A stretch of DNA of 64,000 nt from Aurantiochytrium sp. KH105 (taxonomy: Eukaryota; Sar; Bigyra; Thraustochytrida; Thraustochytriidae), in the NCBI GenBank assembly GCA_003116975.1, contig BGKB01000035.1, positions 186,001 to 250,000 on the forward strand. The letters run 5' to 3'. The notes under the pieces are model-generated. The model did no database searches. It worked only from the letters and a program-made list of their open reading frames with translations, and had not been told where the DNA came from. Position numbers and translations under genes: made by a program. Positions 57,501-64,000 of this stretch are shown here, piece after piece (the first letter of the stretch is position 1; the number at the start of each line of letters is the position of its first letter).

Positions 57501-58654
57501 GACACATCAAGACGCTCGAAATGGAGCGAGACGAGGAGCAGGGGGTGCAGGACGAGCTGCGCCAAGAACTCAAGGCGCAATGCGAGGCGCTGGAGGCACG
57601 TTGCCAGGCGCTGTCAGCTCTGGAAAAGGAACGCGCTGAAGAGCACGAGGCCCAAACTGAATTGCGTGCGCAATTGACCGCACAATGTGAGACGCTCGAG
57701 ACGCGATGCGAGGAATTCTCGGCGCACATGGCATGTTTAGAGGCTACCCGGGCCCAGGAGCAAGCAGCTAGTGAGGCTGCATGTGATGCGTTGCGTCAAA
57801 GGTGCAGCGAGCTGGAGGCTCGCACGGAGGCGCTCGACGAGCTGTCGGCGGCCCACGAAGCATTACGTCGAGAATATGAGGAGGGCCAGCGTGCGCTGGA
57901 GTCTGCCCGTGAGGCATGCCAACATTCCGAGAGCGCATTGGCGGCCAAGCAGCGCGTGGTGGAGCACCTGTCAGAACGCGTTGATGATCTTGAGAAAAAG
58001 TCGAGCGGCGTGGACCCTGAGCATGTGGATCGACTGAAAGCAATGGTCCAGACCCTGCACGAGCAACTGGACGCGGCAACTGGCAAGGAGAGCGCGTTGG
58101 AGGCGCAAGTTCACGTGTATCGCGTGAAGCTCGCAGAGAGCAATTTGTTGGCCTCTGACATGGACTCGCGAGACAGCGAGCTGGCGTTGACCAAGACTGA
58201 GCAAGAGAAGGCGCGCGCGGAGCTTGCGCGTCTGGCGTCGGAGAACGCTGCATTGACGGGTCATCAGAATTTGCGGCAGAAGATCCAGCACTTGAAGCAG
58301 GTGAAGCTGGAGCTTGCGGATTTGCGCATGCAGAACGCCAAGTTGCAAACTTTGGTGAAGCGCAAGGACAAGCGGATCGAGTCGCTTTCGCAGACGGTGC
58401 AGCAAGCGCTTGGGGGTCTGGCCACAGGCACGTCGTCGGTGCTGGGACGTCGTGGGCCAGCGGAGGAGACCTTTACGCGCCTGTCGCGCCCGACACGGCG
58501 CAAGAGCGTTTCTGTGGCAAGTTCGTCATTTTCCTCGCGTTCTTCTACGGCCTCCGCGTCGAGGTCCCCAGTAGCGCAGAGCACCAAGAGCCTTTCGTCG
58601 CTGTCGAGATCGCCCGTCGCTTCACGCCTTGGAGACTTTTCATCATCAGAGTAA
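54539..58654 (+). CDS. HMMR: HMMR/RHAMM-like coiled-coil protein with N-terminal SHIPPO repeats
   Basis: A 1371-residue protein from ATG 54539. The N-terminus has two SHIPPO/STPGR-type motifs, SLGPGAYDVDK (about residues 19-29) and NRGPGYYNASKPGED (about 61-75), matching the PGAYDV start of animal HMMR. Almost the whole remainder (about 140-1290) is a continuous Glu/Ala/Arg/Leu-rich coiled coil. Near the C-terminus, LTGHQNLRQKIQHLKQVKLE (about 1238-1257) followed by LRMQNAKLQ matches the conserved HMMR element GHQNLKQKIKHVVKLK, which targets the protein to centrosomes or spindle poles. A basic Ser-rich tail (RRKSVSVASSSFSSRSS) could be a phosphorylation region. Expected role: microtubule, spindle-pole or basal-body protein. 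Both terminal signatures in one ORF make the homology good despite generic coiled-coil composition. Confidence 0.85.
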   Translation: MFSKSKVQRFWEEKGKNPSLGPGAYDVDKADTALRSKAYQNVPLSATARWHEDDDDENRGPGYYNASKPGEDPMADAKAVRKPRPPSFRRLSGANLANTHASVHGPAGERPFDFDVPQAAESETDRLRKRLRNALLEKDNLARQMKASMSRARVLETQLADAAKTVEKVPTLERQARRASRAALAAAAAGAAVRKHCARAEEEKHSAQERASALEFARIRASVELCRLQKQHFLLQNAALAQRDAAVDREWEFSWGIHDTIERSNEVIERQEEEILQQSALLQDTAGTEAYIASLKEEIELLSQENLGLVAEARTANDEASRLSTQLIDSQAACEKEKKRVRELKSRLQTAEATIKEKVSSTQDLLKQLCLITDACQRKIKEKGELADRSRAADEQLAQIEATSASLQSRFQAREEELLSKVQESEAIMAEALSDAAAQIACLERDLSESRESMEIVCTEHAEKNQAVAHLEEQLKSAKDDLESHRAREQDLRAEVEASVQAHTTLRETEADAKRQLAALQEIVHAERCKSEAAAKEHAQSAQELTQDLAEAERVGCEYREKLELAEAALCKLKEDSAEVQTDLEGRIACLEKAISEHESTSREAEHAWEEETRAKAEHVAELNRALASTRSTLLQLESNQKDLELEITQRQEVVVRLQNEVEELTAKAQEQMEMANQARTEAGAWEARAQEGVERVSSLEASLTTSKQDLTCALGKVASLEEDVETFKARARELDEAFQEVDTEQAHTIAAMDAMAERFELCFDRTRPSDLVRGVVEVRDSLAQQLDCLREEVAISKETIKSLEGERDGLRQEKVDLEARHLAATAHKDSLSQHHAELLERARVLERSNEEAHGQLSALASELDETRRREDALGLQIETLCSEADGKEATRQKLADEKSKLEGEKETLATKVVALEEALSVASDNYETAQAEKTAVEQRAETLESARVEATQRASELEDQLQRIYEELEASHEARQGLEARNEEAMGHIKTLEMERDEEQGVQDELRQELKAQCEALEARCQALSALEKERAEEHEAQTELRAQLTAQCETLETRCEEFSAHMACLEATRAQEQAASEAACDALRQRCSELEARTEALDELSAAHEALRREYEEGQRALESAREACQHSESALAAKQRVVEHLSERVDDLEKKSSGVDPEHVDRLKAMVQTLHEQLDAATGKESALEAQVHVYRVKLAESNLLASDMDSRDSELALTKTEQEKARAELARLASENAALTGHQNLRQKIQHLKQVKLELADLRMQNAKLQTLVKRKDKRIESLSQTVQQALGGLATGTSSVLGRRGPAEETFTRLSRPTRRKSVSVASSSFSSRSSTASASRSPVAQSTKSLSSLSRSPVASRLGDFSSSE

Positions 58655-58670
58655 ACGTATCAAGCAATAT

Positions 58671-58705
58671 CTTGGCTTGGCTTGGCTTGGCTTGTCTTGG
58701 CTTGT
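58671..58705. repeat. (CTTGG)n pentanucleotide repeat
   Basis: Seven CTTGG/CTTGT units starting 17 bp after the HMMR-like stop codon, within its 3' UTR. Confidence 0.92.
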
Positions 58706-58771
58706 CTCACCAGCAACCAGTGCAAACAAACAAACATCGTAACAAACAATAAAATTACACATTTCTGCTGC

Positions 58772-58797
58772 CCATGCCATGCCATGCCATGCCATGC
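58772..58797. repeat. (CCATG)n pentanucleotide repeat
   Basis: Five CCATG units. The same motif recurs at 60167-60184 and 59590-59600. Confidence 0.9.
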
Positions 58798-59315
58798 TAG
58801 CCATACGATGCAAAGGCTGGCTGGGTTGCTGCAGCTAGCTGGCTGGCTGGCTGGCTGACTGGCCCGGGTGAAGCGAAGCGCAATAAATGCGCAACGACCA
58901 AAGAGCGTGTCGATCCACACCGCCCTATCCCACCGCTCGGAACGAGTACGATGGCGTGTGCAGGAAGGCGTTTGCGTGCGCACAGCTCCAGGCTCTCTCG
59001 CCCTCCCCCTCAGATCAGGCTGCACCTCTCCAGCCCCTCCTCCCGCCCTGGTCTGCTCCGCCCAGCCGCGCCAGCGCCCGAGCCTGCGGCGGCCTTCTCC
59101 GACTCCTTCCTGCGCACGCCGGCGGCTGCACTGCGAGCTGCAGTGGCTGCACCGATCGCTGTCGCTCGACGAGCCGAGCGCACGTGCAGCGAGGGCTCGA
59201 AGAGCTCGAGGTCGCTGTCTTTCACACACCCTGCCAGAGCCGGCACGGACGAGCAGCGGTCGCAAGGCATTGTAGAGCAAGCAAGGCGCTCCACAATGCT
59301 CTGCAGCTGCGGCTG

Positions 59316-59597
59316 CTAGAAGCGCATGTGGCGCGAGAAGAGGGCCGCGAGGAGGGCGAAGGAGGCGGCGCTGGAGAAGAGGGTGAGCGAGACGGAGACG
59401 GCCGCGGAGGAGGACGCGGAGAAGAAGTCGCTGGCGGGGTCGGAGCCGGCGGGGAAGGAGTAGGTCACGGAGAAGAGCGGGACGGGGACCAAGGCGGCGA
59501 AGAGGAGCGCAGCGAAGAAGTACTTGCGCCAGTGTGGGCAGCACGTGCCGCGCCATGGACGGGCTTGCTGCTGCGGCTTGCCGCGGCGCCATGCCAT
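59316..59597 (-). CDS. Candidate 93-residue two-TM membrane protein
   Basis: From ATG 59597 to TAG. Two hydrophobic segments, YFFAALLFAALVPVPLFSV (about residues 25-43) and AVSVSLTLFSSAASFALLA (about 67-85), flank a short polar loop (PAGSDPASDFFSASS). Third codon positions are almost all C or G, as in the confirmed genes. The opposite strand over this stretch reads as generic Glu/Gly-rich sequence. No family is recognised. It may be a whole small gene or a 3' exon of a larger one. Confidence 0.33.
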   Translation of the reverse strand: MAWRRGKPQQQARPWRGTCCPHWRKYFFAALLFAALVPVPLFSVTYSFPAGSDPASDFFSASSSAAVSVSLTLFSSAASFALLAALFSRHMRF

Positions 59598-59874
59598 GCC
59601 GAGCCACGCGCGGCCGCGCCGGAAAGCTCGGAGAGGAGGAGAAGGAGGAGGGCTCGGCGCCGGGGCGGGCCTCGACAGCCAGGTGCAGCAGCGCCGTCGA
59701 CGCGTGCGCGCCCCGGCAGCGGCCTGCACCTGCTTGCGGCCGCGCGCCCGCCTGCACCTGCACCTGCAGGCCATCGCTCGCTGGCCGGGGTGCAGCAGCA
59801 CGTGCAGCTAGGCTACTTCTAATAAGCCTTTGTGCGTGTCGTGCCAGGGTCGGGCAACTTGCAGCAGCAGCTGG

Positions 59875-59898
59875 CTGCTGCTGCTGCTGCTGCTGCTG
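59875..59898. repeat. (CTG)n trinucleotide repeat
   Basis: Eight uninterrupted CTG units. Read on the minus strand they give the poly-Gln tract in a long but doubtful ORF. Confidence 0.92.
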
Positions 59899-61429
59899 CC
59901 CTCCCGCCAACAAAGTGCCTTGGCCTTGGCAAGTGGCCACGGCGGGACTCGGTGTGTGCACGCACATGATTTACTACTAACGGCTACAGCGCGATCGACA
60001 CGACAGGGTCCATCTGCACCGCGCCCTCGCGGCGGCCAGCAGCCACAGCCAGCTGCAGCCACCAGTTGGGCCGCCGCGGGACGCGCGCTTCCCCGCGGCC
60101 GCAGCTGCAGCCGGCTCTGGCTATGCCTTTCCCTTGTTTCTCGTCCCTCACCTGCACGTGCTCAGCCATGCCATGCCATGCCAGCTGCAGATCGGAGGAC
60201 TCGGAGACCACAATACTCGCGCGTGGCTCATTTGCCGCATCGCATGCGCGGCGCAGCGGCCACAGAAATTCCGACGAGGACGGGACGAGAGAGACCGCCT
60301 TGGGCGGAGGACCGCATGTTTTATTGTGCGCGCGCTCCAGGCCCGCGCTCGCTCCGACGGTCGGTCCAGGTCGGCCGATGCGCCATGCTGATGCAGGCGA
60401 TCGGATTTTAATCGATCGATCGGACAGTCGGCCGCGAAGGACAGTTGCATCGCGCTTGCGCTTGCAGTTCGTTGTGCTGGGTTGCTTCCCTTGCCAGGCC
60501 AGCTTCATGTCCGTGCAAGTCGATTTTTGTTGGTTCTGCGAAGGCTCGTCCCGGTCGAGGTGCTCGAAGGGTCGATCGAGCGCGACGCGCTGGGGACCCG
60601 GAGCGGGACACGCGGTTATGATTGATTGGTGGCGGCGGCGGCGGTGGAGGGTGGTGTCATGTGGTGCCGTGCCGTGATGGCAGCTGCGCAGATTGGACGT
60701 TTGGGCCATCAGCAGCTGCAGCAGCAGCGGGGTCTGTCAAGCGATCTTGGCCGCAGATCGTGCTTGACAGACGAGTGGGTGCGGCCAACCAAGTCAACCA
60801 GGCCTAACATACATATTACTGTAAATACCAATGTCGCCGGCGTCTGTTCGTTTGTCGTCACGATGAGGAGGGGCGGAGTTGCAGCAACCAACTTGAAGTG
60901 CAGGGAGGCGGTGCGCGAGAATCTCCTCGCCTCGCGGAACTTGTGGTTTGTCCGCAGGCACGGGCCTGGATTGATACGGTTCTTGTCGCGCAAAAGATTC
61001 GTCGAGCGACCAGCAGCATTGCAGCGACCAGCGAGCGCTCCATCGACCACTCGGCCGGTCGATAGATCGGTCGATCAATCGATCGCTGTCAGTCCACAGG
61101 CACCCAACTATATGCATGCATGCATGCGTGCGTGCAGTGCAGACGCGTACATGCACCATGCACCCTTCGTCGCTGTCAGACCTCGCGACGCTGCGTCGTG
61201 CGTCTTGACCCCAACATCTCTTGTCGTCACGTCGTCCCGGTGGATCTTCGGCTGCCGGTGGATGGACAGACGGCAGAGAATACGACGACGAGCGCGACAG
61301 CGTTGGACACGAACTCCCAAGGCCGGTGGCAGGATCGAGATCGGGAGCGCGAGCGACTGCGACCGAAGGGTTTGGAGCGCAGAGGACACCGCGACCGGGA
61401 CGGGGAGGATTGAGAGGAAGGAAAGTATG

Positions 61430-61450
61430 AAGGAAGGAAGGAAGGAAGGA
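61430..61450. repeat. (GGAA)n microsatellite
   Basis: Five AAGG/GGAA units, with further degenerate GAAGGA copies to about 61530. Confidence 0.88.
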
Positions 61451-62920
61451 GTAGGAGTAGAAGGAAGGAGTGCAATGAAGGAAGGAACTTGAAGGGAAAA
61501 AGGAAGGATGAAAGGGAGGAGATCAGATCAAGAAGGGACAAAGGAGGAAGCAAGTTGGTGGGTAAAGCTGTGTTTGATTGATTGACCGGTTGGGTGATTG
61601 ACGCGACTCGACTTGGTTGGTTGCAGGGTTGAAGGCCGCGCGAAGCGAGTCCTGCCCGCACGTACGCACGAGCGAACCGAACGCGAGACCTCGCTCGAGA
61701 TGCGGCGCAGCGACGGCTGCTGCTGCGGCGGGGGCTGCTGCTGCTGCTGCTGCTCCTTGCGTAGGTTTGGGTCGAGGGCTGAGATCGCGAGGACGAGCAC
61801 GCATGCGCGCGAGCGTGTCGGTCACTTGCGCGTGAATGTGAGAGAATGTGAACGCGAGTGACAGTGAGCACCGGTGCACACGCTGGCGGCGGGGCAACGG
61901 AGGGAGCGACCAGTCCCTGTCCCTCGGGCCGTTGCCACTCCGGGCTGCCGCGCCGCGCCGTGCGGTGTCGTGCCACACCGTGCCAGCGGTGGGCGGGGTG
62001 AGACAAGCCACAAAGGCGATCGAACTAACTAACAGTATACAACTAACTGTAACGCGAGCGCGCAAGAAAGAAAGGGGGAAAAGAAGGGGAGCGCAAGCAA
62101 GACGAAAAAAGCGAGCAGCAGCAAGCAAAGAAAGCGAGCGTGGCAGCGCCAGCTCCGGCAGACAGACAGACAGACACATAGACTCCGGAGGCCGCGCGAG
62201 CGGAGCGCCAGCTGCGCTGCCTGGACCTGCCGGCTTGCTTTCGCGCGGCCCCGCCCGCCGGCAGCTCGGCCGCTCAAGTGCGCGCGGGGGGACACGTTTG
62301 GGCTGCTCAGGTCGGCCGATTGACCGTCCGTCCAATCGGCCGATTCTTCGAGCTCGAGAGAGCCTGCGCGCCGCGGTGGACTCAACTCGAAGGCTGGAGC
62401 CGCGCGACCTGGCGGCAGCTGCGACGCGAGGCGGGCGCAGCGAGGCCTGCAGCCGCATCGCCGGACCCGCGCGGCGCGTGGACCGGCTCGCGGCGCGGGG
62501 CGTCTGTGCATGCCTCCATCGCATCGAGCATCGTTGATCGTGGCCACGCAAGAAGAAGCAGCTGCGAAGGCGAACGTGAGGACCGAGACAACGCAAGACA
62601 AGCAAGACACGCAAGATCTGAGGACCAGGACCGGCGGGACGAGGAAAGGCCTAGGCGAAGCCAGACAGGCAGGAAAGACGCCCACGTCCCGGTTGCCGGG
62701 CTTCTGCGGAGCCGGCGTTGCTTGCCTAGCTCGATTTTGAACTTGAACCTTTTGCCCGCGTCTGGTTTCTCCCCTTCAGCCCTTCGCTCGGCCGGCGCCG
62801 CGGCGCGTGGGCGCGGCCCTCTCCCTCCCCTCCCGCACGCACGCAGCGCGCGCAGCGCAGCGTAGCGCGCGCAGCGCAGGCGAGGCCGCCCGCGCTCCGC
62901 TGCGCGCGACCGCTGTGCTC

Positions 62921-62974
62921 TTCATTCTTTCTTTCTTTCCTTCTTTATTTCCTTCTTTCTTTCCTTCTTTTTCC
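62921..62974. repeat. Imperfect (TTTC)n pyrimidine tract
   Basis: CTTT/TTCC units in a pure or nearly pure pyrimidine strand of about 54 bp. A complementary purine/AAGC array follows at 63021-63069. Confidence 0.88.
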
Positions 62975-63039
62975 TGTTTTTCACTACCGAGTCAAGAGTC
63001 GAGCCGCGCCAGCTCGCACAGAAAGAAGGAAAGAAGGAA

Positions 63040-63069
63040 AGCAAGCAAGCAAGCAAGCAAGCGAGCAAG
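63040..63069. repeat. (AAGC)n microsatellite
   Basis: About six AAGC units following GAAG repeats; same motif as the CTTG array at 22699-22782. Confidence 0.9.
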
Positions 63070-63343
63070 AAAGCAGAGCCAAGCCCGTCGTTGACCCATC
63101 CACTCCGCCCCGCTCGCGCGCCTCGCTGCCGCCCCCGCGCGCCGCTCCTCTCCGCTCCGCTGCGCCCCCCCGCTGCGCTCCTCGCTGCGCTGCCCCGCGC
63201 GCAGACCGGGGCCGCGGGCGTCCATTTCGTCGCAGCAAGAGAGGGCGGAGAATCGACCGCGCGCTTGGAGCGGCTTCGCTCGGTCAGATTGCAAACGAGC
63301 AAAGCGAGGCGAGGCGAGGCGCGCCGCGAGGGCCACGAGGCGG

Positions 63344-63375
63344 CGCGACGCGACGCGACGCGACGCGACGCAACG
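63344..63375. repeat. (GCGAC)n pentanucleotide repeat
   Basis: Six GCGAC units in a CpG-dense tract. Confidence 0.9.
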
Positions 63376-63904
63376 CGAGGGAGGCAGGCCACGGCGAGCG
63401 CGAGGCAGCGCGCCGCGCGCGGGACACAGACACGTACACACGCACACACGGACGTACATTCGTCGATTGGCCTGGACGCTGGCCGGGACCAGGGAGCGAG
63501 GGCTGCCTGTGCTTGTCTGTCTGCGCGTGCGCCGCGCGGCCGCCCGCTCTCGCCCTCGCTCTCGCCCTCGCTCTCGCGCGGAGGAGACCGCGCGGGGCGG
63601 GCCGAGGCAGCGCAGCGCCGCCGCCCGCCCCCGCGCGCGCGAGCGGCGAGCGCGCGGCCCCNGGCCGGCGTCCGTCGGGCATCGCGCGCGTTCAAACCGC
63701 CGCCGAGGCGACCCAGCGAGGCGAGTGCATCCCATCCCATCCCATCCATCCGGCGCGCCCCGTCGCCCGTCTCCAGCCCGGCCCGGCCGCGCGGCCCGGC
63801 CCGGCCCGGCCCCGCCCGCTCGGCGCGGAGTCCCTACGCGCGGCGCGAGGTCTCCGAGGGAGGCAGCCGCCGCGCGCGCTCGGCCCCGCCGGGCGGTGCA
63901 CGCG

Positions 63905-63940
63905 TGCAGGCAGGCAGGCAGGCAAGCAGGCAGGCAAGCA
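63905..63940. repeat. (CAGG)n/(CAAG) microsatellite
   Basis: About eight GCAG/GCAA units near the end of the window. Confidence 0.9.
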
Positions 63941-64000
63941 GGGCGCGTATACTCGCACGAGGAGGACCAGCGGGAGAGGACCAGCACGGGCGACGTGCGC

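Larger units (their letters stand above)
58655..64000. other. 5.3-kb GC-rich low-complexity region with many microsatellites
   Basis: After the HMMR-like stop come an AATAAA at 58748-58753 and then a succession of short arrays: CTTGG, GCCAT, CTGG, CTG, GGAA, GACA, TTTC, AAGC, GCGAC, CGGCC, CCCAT and CAGG. ORFs on all frames are Arg/Ala/Pro-rich and overlap on both strands, so I regard them as compositional. The last 1.3 kb resembles the GC-rich 5' regions seen upstream of other genes here and may lead to a gene beyond the window. One ambiguous base (N) is at 63662. Confidence 0.5.

Noticed and set aside
58660-59967. 435-codon minus-strand frame with poly-Gln
   Set aside because: Composition is low-complexity Arg/Leu/Ala/Pro over CTG, CTGG and CTTGG arrays. 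The better-supported small membrane frame lies within it in another frame.
62992-63987. 331-codon minus-strand frame
   Set aside because: Crosses an ambiguous base and several microsatellites, Arg/Ala-rich, overlapping equally long frames; no motif.

Overview
The window is nuclear DNA from a gene-dense, GC-rich eukaryote. Almost every gene is one long uninterrupted ORF. The gene content (U4/U6.U5 snRNP protein, Mediator subunit 9, TFIIH p52, ISWI remodeler, class C GPCRs, an HMMR-like centrosomal protein, class 3 lipase, TIR-NACHT-WD40 proteins), the near absence of introns and the many tetra- and pentanucleotide microsatellites fit a thraustochytrid/labyrinthulomycete-type stramenopile. That assignment is inference; there is no rRNA or other phylogenetic marker here. 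The standard code is in use: TAA, TAG and TGA all end intact genes.

Layout. 0-11 kb: PPP-family phosphatase (+), SNRNP27 (-), a large multi-pass membrane protein with a C-terminal class 3 lipase (+), and a tautomerase-like domain fused to a Gln-rich and Cys-rich tail (+). 11-21 kb: ISWI ATPase (+), a two-TM membrane protein (+), an EF-hand protein (+) and MED9 (+). 21-36 kb: 2OG-Fe(II) oxygenase-like protein (-), TFIIH TFB2 (-), a TPR protein with a TIR/HET-like N-terminus (-), glycerate kinase (+), a spliced LYR-motif gene (-) and a TIR-NACHT-WD40 gene (-) cut in two by one in-frame TGA. 37-47 kb: two tandem paralogous class C GPCRs (+). 47-54 kb: secreted Cys-rich protein (-), WD40 protein (-), coiled-coil protein (-). 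54-58.7 kb: HMMR-like coiled-coil protein with SHIPPO repeats (+). 58.7-64 kb: GC-rich low-complexity DNA full of microsatellites, with one plausible small membrane-protein ORF.

Functional themes. Transcription and splicing genes (SNRNP27, ISWI, MED9, TFB2) are scattered rather than clustered. Two signalling receptors of the STAND/TPR type lie within 11 kb of each other on the same strand, around the glycerate kinase and LYR genes. The coiled-coil protein at 52-54 kb and the HMMR-like gene at 54.5-58.7 kb are divergent and share an 826-bp intergenic region. The observations most worth checking are the in-frame stop in the TIR-NACHT-WD40 gene, the tautomerase/Cys-rich fusion without the expected proline, the membrane-embedded lipase with 327-bp coding repeats, and the LYR gene that only appears once a 550-bp intron is removed.
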